Part shown: piece by piece, positions 51,457 to 59,511 of the stretch
How the letters are laid out: each line of letters begins with the position of its first letter
Numbering within the stretch: the stretch's first letter is position 1
Origin: Kocuria turfanensis
Lineage (GTDB): Bacteria; Actinomycetota; Actinomycetes; Actinomycetales; Micrococcaceae
Assembly (NCBI RefSeq): GCF_001580365.1
Contig: NZ_CP014480.1
Span: 3,433,981 to 3,497,980 of the forward strand
DNA length: 64,000 nt
Reading direction: 5' to 3'
Program-made: the position numbers and the translations under genes
Notes under the pieces: generated by a model
Database searches by the model: none
The model's input: the letters and a program-made list of their open reading frames with translations, nothing else
Told to the model about the DNA's origin: nothing

Positions 51457-52731
51457 CTAGCCAACCAACGCCGGAGCGGTCGAGGCGGCGACCGAACTTC
51501 GCCTAACCGGCCGGGTCTGGGTGCGCTCTACCTGATACGCCACCGCGGCCAGGGCGATCGGCAACCAGAAGTAGCGGTTGAAGAAGCTGGGGGCGGTCAT
51601 CGCGAACACCAACGCGGTGACCATCCCAGCTGCCGCAGCTGCCGGGACACCGCGCTGCCAGGCCGACCGCAGGCCACGCCACACGAGCCGCACCAGGGTG
51701 ATCACCAGGCCAAGGGTGAAGATCATCCCGCCCTGGTAGAGCGCCGCCACGAAAAAGTTGTGCGCCGGTAGATCCACAGCTGTGACGGCGGCGGCGGGTT
51801 CCAACCCGGCCCCGAGGAACAGGTTTTGGATGAAGCCCTCCCACCCGGCGACGATGCTTTCCCACCGGGTCGCACTCGTGTTGAGCCCGGCGTCACCACC
51901 GGTCAGTCCGGTGGCCTGCTTGATCCGCTCGACGGGGGTGAGGGCGTTGTCCTGAACCGCCATCGCGGAGATCGCCCATGAGGCACCGGCCACCATGAGT
52001 GCGCCCAGGGCGAGGATCTTGCCCAGGTGCAGACGGTGCCAGATGAGCAGGGCGAAGATCCCAACGACGGCGGCGATCATCCCGGACACGCTGCCCGAAA
52101 GGATCAGCCCGACGAGGCCGAGCGCGAGGGAAAGCACACCGGCGAGCCGCCGCACGGTACCTCGGGAGAACAGCAGGCCGGCGCCGTAGACCACGGCGAG
52201 ACAGACGACCCCACCTGTGTCACTGACGTGCACTGCGAAACCCGGGAACCGGCCGCCTGTGGTTGTTTGTGAACCGGGGATGATGTCGCCCACAAGCAGC
52301 TGGACAATTGAGCCGGCGCCGCAAGTTGCCGCGCCCGCGGCCAGGAAACTGAGCCCCGTGGCGAGCCTCCGCCGGGTGTCGAGCAGCACGGTCATCGCCC
52401 ACGGAATTAGGAATGCCAGCAGTGCGACCCTGGCCGCCACGGTCGCACTGCCGGAGGGGTTGGCGGCCACGAAACTGGTCAGCACTCCCCCCACGAAAAG
52501 CAACGCGAATGCGGCCACCCCACCGTTGCCGAACTTGATGGGACGCCCATTTAAGGCAACGTCGGCGGCGGTCACGAGGAACGCGCCGATGAGCAGCACG
52601 TCCCCGACGGTGATCTCGCCACCGATGCGGATCACCAGCAGTGACACCATGAACAGCCCCGCGTAGAGCAACGTGCGGGCTATAGCGAGCAGGTGTATGC
52701 GCTGCGGGGTCGAGGGGCAGTTCATCATCAT
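51457..52731 (-). CDS. O-antigen/EPS polymerase, Wzy-like membrane protein
   Basis: The protein has 424 residues with about 11 hydrophobic helices. It starts at one of three consecutive ATGs (52731-52725). The large extracytoplasmic loop (about 270-330, LTPVERIKQATGLTGGDAGL and RWESIVAGWEGFIQNLFLGA) followed by DLPAHNFFVAALYQGGMIFT is the Wzy_C/O-antigen ligase pattern. It should polymerise the repeat units flipped by the Wzx-like protein at 55.2 kb. Its stop codon is the last base before IS110-derived DNA, so the C-terminus may have been altered by the insertion. Confidence 0.85.
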   Translation of the reverse strand: MMMNCPSTPQRIHLLAIARTLLYAGLFMVSLLVIRIGGEITVGDVLLIGAFLVTAADVALNGRPIKFGNGGVAAFALLFVGGVLTSFVAANPSGSATVAARVALLAFLIPWAMTVLLDTRRRLATGLSFLAAGAATCGAGSIVQLLVGDIIPGSQTTTGGRFPGFAVHVSDTGGVVCLAVVYGAGLLFSRGTVRRLAGVLSLALGLVGLILSGSVSGMIAAVVGIFALLIWHRLHLGKILALGALMVAGASWAISAMAVQDNALTPVERIKQATGLTGGDAGLNTSATRWESIVAGWEGFIQNLFLGAGLEPAAAVTAVDLPAHNFFVAALYQGGMIFTLGLVITLVRLVWRGLRSAWQRGVPAAAAAGMVTALVFAMTAPSFFNRYFWLPIALAAVAYQVERTQTRPVRRSSVAASTAPALVG

Positions 52732-52968
52732 GGTGATCTACTCCGGCTCGATCTCATTGAGGGCCCTGCGGATGGGCAGCGAGGATTGCTTCATAGGTGC
52801 TCCGCTCGGGGGGTGCAGTACCGGGGGGGTGTATTAAGCAAGTGTAAATGTTGGCATGGCCTCGCCCTTGGACTTTACGTGCCGCAAGCAGATCTCGTTC
52901 CTGGCTGTTCATGTACACCACACGATCACGAGCCACCCTGCGGGGTGGCTCTTCACATTGGAGGCTCT
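52732..52968. other. Upstream region of the polymerase, with a small hairpin
   Basis: No supported gene. A perfect 9-bp hairpin (gagccaccc/gggtggctc, loop tgcg) at 52930-52951 looks like a terminator. The rest is likely the leftward promoter region of the polymerase gene. Confidence 0.4.
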
Positions 52969-53196
52969 ATGTCGCCCCATCGAAAGCTTGCCCGCGACCT
53001 CGGCATCAGGGGGTGGCTGCTGTTGCTGTGCCCCGCACTCTCGGGGCATATCGGCCTCGGCGTGGTCATCGAGCCCAACAGCTGGCCCCCGTGCTCTTCT
53101 ACGGGCACTTCCCCCTGTGGGTCAGGGTCGTCGGCTGGTGGTTCATCGCGGTGCTCGCCGGGTGGGGTGCGGTCCGGGGGACTGCCGCGCCGTTAG
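52969..53196 (+). pseudogene. Frameshifted small membrane protein fragment
   Basis: ATG 52969 follows GGAGG at good spacing. The frame reads RKLARDLGIRGWLLLLCPAL and VVIEPNSWPP; a frame change near 53090 is then needed to continue as PVLFYGHFPLWVRVVGWWFI and AVLAGWGAVRG. The composite of about 80 residues has two or three hydrophobic segments and the look of a small phage- or plasmid-type membrane protein. I do not recognise the family. It may be broken cargo between insertion sequences. Confidence 0.35.
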
Positions 53197-53211
53197 GTGT
53201 TAGGTGGGGTC

Positions 53212-54350
53212 TCATGCCGCGAGGGTCACGGCGGGCTTCATCATGGTCTCGTGCTCGATGGGGTCAGCCGCCCCAGACGGACTTGCCGGCGGCGCCGGTG
53301 ATAGGTCCGCTCAGTCCAGGTGACAACCGCGATCCGCAGCTCGTCCCGGCTCGCCCAGGACCGCCAGTCGAGGACGTTTTTCTGAAGCAGGGCGAAGAAG
53401 CTCTCGATCGCGGCGTTGTCCCCGGCTGTACCCATCTTGCCCATCGAGCCAACCAGTCCGTGCCGGTTCGAAGCGTGCACGAAACTCCGAGCACGAAATT
53501 GCGACCAGCGGTCCGAATGCACGATGCAGCAGGCCACATCACCGCGGCGCGTGCCCACGTCGTGCAGTGCCTGCACCGCCAGGCTGGACTTCATCCGCGA
53601 GTCGATGGAATAGCCCACCATCCGTCCGGAGGAGACATCGTTAGTCGCGCACGGGTACGGCTTGCCTTCGGCGGTCTGGTGCTCGGTGATGTCGGTCAAC
53701 CACAGCTGGTTCGGCCCGACGGCGGTGAAGTCGCGCTCCACCAGGTCGTCATGGACCGGTGGCCCGGGATTCTTGCCGTTTTTCGCCCGTTTCTTCCCGA
53801 ACGGCGACCACCAGCGGTTGTCCTGGCAGATCGGCCACACGCTGCGCTCATACATAACCTCGCCGGCGTCCTTGGCCTCATCGGCCAGAAAGCAGTAACC
53901 AAATTTGGGGTCATCCTGTTGGGCGTCGAACAGGGCGTTCGCCCGCCAGCCACCGGTAGTAGGGCTGGCGGGAGAGCTTGAGCATCCGGCACGTCACAGC
54001 GACGGAGATCCCGTCGGCGGCCAGCTCACTCACGAGCGGGTGGAGCCTTTTCCCGGCAAGTTCGCCTGCGAGAGGTAGGCCGCTGCCCGGCGTAGGACCT
54101 CGTTCTCCTGCTCGAGGAGGCGGATCCGCTTCTTCAGCTCACGGTTTTCCGCGGAGTCGGCTCTTGTCATGCCGGGCTTCTCGCCGTCCTCGACCTCGGC
54201 TTGGCGCATCCACTTCGACAGCGTCATATCGTGGATGCCGAAGCCCTTGGTCATCTGCGCCGGTGTCACGCCGTCTTCACGAGTGCGGGGCAGGCGTACG
54301 ACGTCGTCACGGAATTCTTGGGGATAGGGAGCGGGCAGAGCAACATCCTT
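53212..54350 (-). pseudogene. IS3-family element remnant (orfA and orfB, several frameshifts)
   Basis: orfA is readable from about 54350 (LPAPYPQEFRDDVVRLP, then GIHDMTLSKWMRQAEVEDGE, and the coiled region RELKKRIRLLEQENEVLRRA) to 54030, but no good start codon remains. orfB continues (LVSELAADGISVAVTCRMLK, LSRQPYYRWLA), loses frame near 53945 by extra bases, resumes as DDPKFGYCFLADEAKDAGEV and YERSVWPICQDNRWW, and carries WLTDITEH, VHSDRWSQF (Gly changed to Trp in the second Asp motif) and AIESFFALLQKNVLDW. A missing C near 53265 shifts the last residues (TPIEHETMMKPAVTLAA). It is inactive. Confidence 0.85.
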
Positions 54351-54712
54351 TCAGGCCGCCCAGCGGGCAAGCCAGATCGGGTGTCACCTATTCGTGCGGC
54401 AGTCCCTTGTGCATCTTGCGTTCGGCGACTGTCCAATGCAGCCTGGCCAGTTCGAACGGCTCATCAATGCTAAAGACAGCTGAGCTGGCTACACGATTCC
54501 GGAGAGCCGACGTCATTCAGTTCCGCAGCGTCTCGTGAATTGATGCTCAGTTCCAGGGCGACGTCGTGCACCCCACGGTTGCCGTCCAACCTCAGTACGA
54601 CGACCTGATCGCGGACCGACGGTGGGACCCCGCTAACTCGACACGCCGAGCTTCCTACCCTGGCTTCTGCCAAGTCAAAAGAAGTTTTGCTGATGCGGGC
54701 TAATCCAAGGAG
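54351..54712. other. Decayed intergenic sequence in the IS cluster
   Basis: About 360 bases of mixed GC. On the minus strand a 67-codon frame (54673-54470) contains PPSVRDQVVVLRLDGNRGVH and DVALELSINS, which vaguely resembles an HTH recombinase or transposase start, but no downstream domain exists. Nothing else is supported. Confidence 0.35.
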
Positions 54713-54933
54713 AGTGCGACCGGGGACATGGAGGCCATGACAACTTTCCTCGCCCCGCTACAAAGGAACGTTCTCAGGCGCCGTTTCGCGGCGACCCGCA
54801 ACGAACAGCGCATAGCGATGGTCGCTGGGACCGAGCGGACCTATTCCCGGCCCTGAAGGCAGGCCTGGCTCGGGCGGTTGACCCCACTGAGCACGAGACC
54901 ATGACAAAACCCGCCGTGATCCCCGCGACATAA
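54713..54933 (+). pseudogene. Second IS3 orfB 3' remnant, opposite orientation
   Basis: In the plus direction the sequence reads TGDMEAMTTFLAPLQRNVL, then TRNEQRIAMVAGTERTYSRP, a stop, then RQAWLGRLTP. This aligns residue by residue with AGDNAAIESFFALLQKNVLD, SRDELRIAVVTWTERTYHRR and RRQVRLGRLTP of the minus-strand remnant at 53.2-54.3 kb. After a frame change it ends EHETMTKPAVIPAT and a TAA at 54931. It is a more decayed copy of the same element type and is visible only by comparing the two remnants. Confidence 0.75.
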
Positions 54934-55230
54934 CACCCAACCTGTCATCTATCGATGTGGAGGTTGCCGAGACCAGAAAGATGAACGAGAACAGCAAAAG
55001 GTTCCAAGCCGCTCCCAAAAACCCCGGTTCACCTAAGGTCAAGGTAGCTTCTAAGCCGCGGGTGATGCTGATACCTCAGATATATAACCCGCCAAACTGC
55101 GGTAGCGCATGTCTCCAAGACGAACAAAAACGCCGCAGACTCCGGTGCGAGGCGCAAATGTCATAACAACCATCATGTCAATGACACGCATCTGGCGTGT
55201 CGCACCTTAGTAAAACCGTAGTGAATTGTC
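54934..55230. other. Intergenic, 3' side of the flippase gene
   Basis: Low-GC sequence without a supported gene. A 7-bp hairpin (gacacgc/gcgtgtc, 55183-55201) 30 bp beyond the flippase stop is a possible weak terminator for the leftward EPS operon. Confidence 0.4.
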
Positions 55231-56439
55231 TCAGGGGCACTTCGAGCGCGCGGCCCGACTAAGCGTCCGTTTGTACATTAGCCTGTAAGTCACGAGAGAT
55301 GCCATTGACGTGACAAGGATAGTGACCACCAGAGGGTCGAAGCGGTAATGGTTCCAGAGCCAGAAACCAGCGGCCGTGGCAAGGACGTTAAAGACTAGAA
55401 CTACGAAACGTGGCGTGATTGTAAGTCGCTGGAGCGACAACGAACGGGCAAGTCCAAGGTAAGGAGTGCAGGGACTCATTAGCACGGCGGCCAGCACGGT
55501 GACCGGAACCGCGTATGCCACCTGTGTCACGATGGTCGGATCAAGCCACGGCTGCGCCAGGTAGAACCCCAAACAGGCCAGTGCGCCATAAACTAAAGTT
55601 ACAGATGAAATTGCCAAGGAGGAGTGTCGCACAACCCGCTGCATCCCAAGACGGTCATGGCTTTGCAGGGTAGAACTCCCCAGGAGGAAACGCACCATCA
55701 CGAAGTTGTTCAGTGTGTTGAGAGGGCCCATGGCCGTTTGCGCCAGTCGAAACGCCGCAACACTACCCACAGGCAACACAGCTTGAACCACAAGTAACGG
55801 TGCAACCGAAGTCAGGCTGGCGATGGTCCACTCAGCGACTTGGTACCTGCCCAATGCCAGTGGTGCCCTTAGTGACTTTTGCCGAGCCGAAGGTAGACGA
55901 AAGAGCAATGCGGGCACAGACATGGCTGCGCTCATTCCCCACAGGGCCAGCATGACCTCAGGAGAGTCCGGCCGATAAAGTATCGTGCCCAGGAGGAGAG
56001 CGATCAACCAGACGCCGTCCGAAACCAGTGTGCGAGCATATGCCCCGTGCGCCAGGCTCCGATACCGAAGACAATCTTGCACCAGGGGAAAAAGGATTGA
56101 TAGCACGGTTAGGGGACTGAAGAAGGATATCTCAAGCAGGTAGGCAATGCTCAGCGCTACGACTGTGCATGGTCCTAAGGAACGCCAGAGCCACTTGCCG
56201 TATGCCACATTCGCAGTTCCATTCCCGGTGATCACCAAGGAGGGATCCAAAAAAATAGACCGTTGAAAGCCGATTAGTGAAGTGCCAATCAATTGAACCG
56301 TCACATAGTGGTTGAGCTGGTCGCCGGAAAGAAAGAACGCGGCCACCATAACAGCAGCTGCATTGCTCGCACTGCATACCACCTGGTCCAGTAAAAGCGT
56401 GGCATTTTTGCCACTGAAGAATTTTCTGGCCTGCAACAT
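55231..56439 (-). CDS. Wzx-like polysaccharide flippase (MOP superfamily)
   Basis: The protein has 402 residues, almost entirely hydrophobic, with about 12 helices. It starts at ATG 56439. Paired-helix organisation with LLLDQVVCSASNAAAVMVAA at the N-terminus and VAAFRLAQTAMGPLNTLNNF in the middle fits MOP/MATE-type polysaccharide exporters. It probably flips the undecaprenyl-linked repeat made by the locus. It is clearly low GC. The gene lies downstream of an acetyltransferase and a glycosyltransferase with short gaps (8 and 16 bp). Confidence 0.8.
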   Translation of the reverse strand: MLQARKFFSGKNATLLLDQVVCSASNAAAVMVAAFFLSGDQLNHYVTVQLIGTSLIGFQRSIFLDPSLVITGNGTANVAYGKWLWRSLGPCTVVALSIAYLLEISFFSPLTVLSILFPLVQDCLRYRSLAHGAYARTLVSDGVWLIALLLGTILYRPDSPEVMLALWGMSAAMSVPALLFRLPSARQKSLRAPLALGRYQVAEWTIASLTSVAPLLVVQAVLPVGSVAAFRLAQTAMGPLNTLNNFVMVRFLLGSSTLQSHDRLGMQRVVRHSSLAISSVTLVYGALACLGFYLAQPWLDPTIVTQVAYAVPVTVLAAVLMSPCTPYLGLARSLSLQRLTITPRFVVLVFNVLATAAGFWLWNHYRFDPLVVTILVTSMASLVTYRLMYKRTLSRAARSKCP

Positions 56440-56447
56440 AGGCCGTC

Positions 56448-56978
56448 CTATTTCCGCAAAAGGTGATTGGTACCTATCACGGTGGCGCCAGCCGGTACGT
56501 CGCGGGTCACGACGGCATTCGCCCCAACCTGTGCGCCTGAGCCGATCGTCACCGGGCCGAGGACGACAGCTCCCGTACCGATAATGACGTCGTCTTGAAT
56601 GGTCGGAGCGGCGTTTGCATCACCTTCAAGGGCTCCGATAGTCACGTTGTGATAGATGGTGCATGAGGTTCCAATCCTCGCCGAACTGTTAACAGTGATG
56701 TTTTTGGGGTGTGGGAGTCTCAAACCAACGCCGACGACCGTGGAGAAGGGCAATTCGATGTGACGTGGATAGTACACGAGGACGTTCTGCATGATCTGGC
56801 ATATAGCGACACAGCCACGGCTGGAATTTTCTGTCTGGAACTCATGCTGGGCTCTGTAGAGCAGCATCATTACATACACATAGCGGCTTCCCCCAGATCG
56901 CTGGCTGTCCTGTCGGGCGTCCGAAATGACACGTGTCCAGTCACGAATCAGGGCATAAAACTGCGAAAGATGAGACAA
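56448..56978 (-). CDS. CysE/WcaB-like hexapeptide acetyltransferase
   Basis: The protein has 176 residues with probable TTG start 56978, preceded by GAAAGG about 11 bases upstream; there is no ATG at the N-terminus. The N-terminal helical part is followed by a left-handed beta-helix: LPHPKNITVNSSARIGTSCT, IYHNVTIGALEGDANAAPTI, IIGTGAVVLGPVTIGSGAQV and GANAVVTRDVPAGATVIGTN. It resembles serine acetyltransferase, but in this setting is an EPS O-acetyltransferase, like WcaB. Confidence 0.85.
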   Translation of the reverse strand: MSHLSQFYALIRDWTRVISDARQDSQRSGGSRYVYVMMLLYRAQHEFQTENSSRGCVAICQIMQNVLVYYPRHIELPFSTVVGVGLRLPHPKNITVNSSARIGTSCTIYHNVTIGALEGDANAAPTIQDDVIIGTGAVVLGPVTIGSGAQVGANAVVTRDVPAGATVIGTNHLLRK

Positions 56979-56994
56979 GATGGAAGATGCCTTT

Positions 56995-58263
56995 CTAATC
57001 GCGCAATCCGGCGCCGCCTTCGCGGATTAAACGCTGAACTGCACTAGCCGAGTTTTTTTCATAGGCCGACCAAGAGTACTCCCTTGCTGTCTGTTGGGCG
57101 TTCAGTTTGATGGCTCGGGTCTGCTTTTGATCGTCTACGACGTCGGTCATACGCTGCACCAGCTGCTCAACGGAGCCTGCGTCCACCACGAAACCGTTCT
57201 CTCCATCCCGAATGACGTCCGAGGCGAATGTAAACTGGCTCACGATAGGTACGCACTGGTTGGCCATGGCTTCGAGAGCCGTCAAGGGGAATCCTTCGGC
57301 AAAACTGGGCAATAGCAGCGCATCTGCCTGTGCCATCACGGCAAATAACTCCTGACGCGGCATCGTGCCTAGGTAGGTGACGCGGGCATACCTGGACAGC
57401 CGGTCGCGCATCTCGGCGCTGGCGTGTCCTGCAATCAGCAGTTCCGTGTCCTTGGTCTCCATCTGCGCAAAGGCGTCCAAGATGTACCCAATTCCCTTCC
57501 GCTGGTTGACCTGACCGGCGAAGAGGAAGGTGGTTTTACGAGATGAATGCTGCGAGCGGTCCATTGACGGCGTGTCTGTGGGCGGCAGATCTACCCCCAG
57601 GTTCTGAACCACGAGTTTCTCGGCGTCAACTCCCGCGTGCATGAAAGTGGACCTTACGAACGAACTAGGGACCATAATTTTGTCCGCGAGCTGAATTTCC
57701 GCGTCCAGGAGTGTTTGTTTCCACAACGGCATTCTGTAACCCTGAAGGAAATGCGCCCATCCCGGATTACTTTCCGCTTCCGTCCGCATGGTTTCCTGCA
57801 TCCAGCTGTGGTGGGCTATTGGATACATCAGTATTTTCGTCGTGCGTTCAGCGGCCGCCTGGAACGGCTCAAGGCCGGAATGATACTGGGCGATAATGGC
57901 GTTAAGACCGTCAGCATTAGTTACCGCCGCGGCGACTTTCCTGCGATGACGCTGATTGCGCTGCGCCAGCACCAGGTCTCTGCTGTTTAGGTCCGCTTTC
58001 ATCAGGATTTGAAACAGCGCATCCAAGGCGGGGGTGGTCACCTTGACATCAGCGGCCTCGATGGGAAGCGGCAGTTTTCGTCGCCTAATCTGGGCGGCAA
58101 ACCTTAATTTTCGAGCTGTTGTGCTGTCGGCCCTGACCATTAATTTAGAGTCGGAGGCCCATGACGCACTGGTCATGTATGTGATCCGGGTTCCACTTGA
58201 TGCCAGGCCAGCTGTGAGATGTGCGGGTTCCGGATGCGTGCCAGCGTTCGAGACGATGATCAA
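56995..58263 (-). CDS. Glycosyltransferase family 4
   Basis: The protein has 422 residues with probable TTG start 58263; the frame is open for about 20 more codons upstream but has no ATG or GTG there. After an N-terminal domain with conserved IAQYHSGLEPFQ and KILMYPIAHHSW come FLFAGQVNQRKGIGYILDAF, ARVTYLGTMPRQELFAVMAQ and ADALLLPSFAEGFPLTALEA (EX7E). It is low GC. The TTG starts on two adjacent genes suggest deliberately weak translation or foreign origin. Confidence 0.88.
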   Translation of the reverse strand: MIIVSNAGTHPEPAHLTAGLASSGTRITYMTSASWASDSKLMVRADSTTARKLRFAAQIRRRKLPLPIEAADVKVTTPALDALFQILMKADLNSRDLVLAQRNQRHRRKVAAAVTNADGLNAIIAQYHSGLEPFQAAAERTTKILMYPIAHHSWMQETMRTEAESNPGWAHFLQGYRMPLWKQTLLDAEIQLADKIMVPSSFVRSTFMHAGVDAEKLVVQNLGVDLPPTDTPSMDRSQHSSRKTTFLFAGQVNQRKGIGYILDAFAQMETKDTELLIAGHASAEMRDRLSRYARVTYLGTMPRQELFAVMAQADALLLPSFAEGFPLTALEAMANQCVPIVSQFTFASDVIRDGENGFVVDAGSVEQLVQRMTDVVDDQKQTRAIKLNAQQTAREYSWSAYEKNSASAVQRLIREGGAGLRD

Positions 58264-58328
58264 GATTGGTTTGTTCTTCCGATTGATGTGGTTGGATCCA
58301 GGAGAGTGCTTATTTCGGTATTAGTGCC

Positions 58329-59306
58329 TTACTGCTTAGCGCCGAGGAATACGTTGGCCAAGTTTCCCAGTTGGTCAGGGATCCATCTGCTAAGACATCG
58401 GTGGTCGATGCCCATAATAGAGGCGGAGCGCCTGACGAAGTCTTGACGCTCTGTCTGCCAGAACCAGCTTTCGGTATCCAACGCGAATGGAAACGTCTTG
58501 CGAAATCCACGTCCCTTCTCGGCCGGCAGATGCCATAGGGACAGATTGCTTTCATCCCCGGTTACTGTTCGGTGCCTGTGAGTGGTCCAAACACGCCGGA
58601 TGGACCGCTTCAAATCTACTACGGAAAAGTGTGCCAGAACGAAATTCATAATGTGCTCTTCGGTGTAGAAGCACGGATTTTTTCCATCGCTTTGCTCCAA
58701 GGTGTACTGCCAGGCTGACTCGGCGTATCCGCTTATTTCTGGCAGCAGAGCAGAGGGCAGCACATAGATTTCACCTCCATAGTAATCGGGTACTTGGAGG
58801 GGCAGCCCCAATTTGGAGTGCAAGTGAGATGCTTGCGCTTGACTGAGTCCGTTGACCCTGCGGACGGGGTCGTAATCAAGCAGGATTCCACCTAGCTGGT
58901 TCTGTGCAAGTTTGTCTATGAAGTCGAGCTTGTCCACACATAGTATGTCCGGGTCAAGCACCACGTTTTGGTCACCCCGTAATTCCCGAATCACATCTAA
59001 GTAGTACAGTGACGCGACGAACGCTGGGGGTATGTGTGGAGGAATGTGTCGTGTGTAAGGCACGATTTGCGTGTGAACACCTATTGACGCGTACATATCT
59101 CGGTACCGCCCGGGTAGCAGTCGGTTACTCGCTAGGGTGAGCTGAGTATCTGGATTGAAACGCGCTAACGAGGCAAACGTCACAAACATGGCCTGATAAT
59201 AGTCGTCGAGTTTACCTTCACTAGAGGCAGAGCGTGTGTTCGGTGTACTTGGAACGCCAGCTTGCAGAAAAGGGATCGTGACTTGCCATGCGTCATTGGT
59301 ATTCAT
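58329..59306 (-). CDS. Unrecognised protein, nucleotide-diphospho-sugar transferase-like
   Basis: The protein has 325 residues. ATG 59306 has AGGA at good spacing; the frame is open to 59498 but upstream codons look non-coding. QVTIPFLQAGVP, YYQAMFVTFASLARFNPDTQ, then VVLDPDILCVDKLDFIDKLA (a DxD-type motif after a hydrophobic strand), YYGGEIYVLPSALLPEISGY and CFYTEEHIMNFVLAHF suggest a GT-A fold like GT8 or capsular sugar-modifying transferases. I cannot name the family. Low GC; part of the minus-strand EPS operon. Confidence 0.65.
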   Translation of the reverse strand: MNTNDAWQVTIPFLQAGVPSTPNTRSASSEGKLDDYYQAMFVTFASLARFNPDTQLTLASNRLLPGRYRDMYASIGVHTQIVPYTRHIPPHIPPAFVASLYYLDVIRELRGDQNVVLDPDILCVDKLDFIDKLAQNQLGGILLDYDPVRRVNGLSQAQASHLHSKLGLPLQVPDYYGGEIYVLPSALLPEISGYAESAWQYTLEQSDGKNPCFYTEEHIMNFVLAHFSVVDLKRSIRRVWTTHRHRTVTGDESNLSLWHLPAEKGRGFRKTFPFALDTESWFWQTERQDFVRRSASIMGIDHRCLSRWIPDQLGNLANVFLGAKQ

Positions 59307-59511
59307 CGTCCTGCGGTTTCCTTGGCCAGTCGTCGAATAGATGGTGTTTGAGTTCACACTTACTTTATATGGGTGGATGTCATGGGTCGGATGGAAACGG
59401 GGATAGGCGTCAATGGAATAGATGGGGTGTGCGTCACTTCGAATTGCTCGGACACCGACAATCCTGCCAAGTGGTCCGGAACAACGTCCAATGGGCACAG
59501 GCTACGGCGCC

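Noticed and set aside
54758..55042. A 94-codon minus-strand open frame
   Set aside because: It is antisense to the second IS3 orfB remnant over much of its length and shows no domain.
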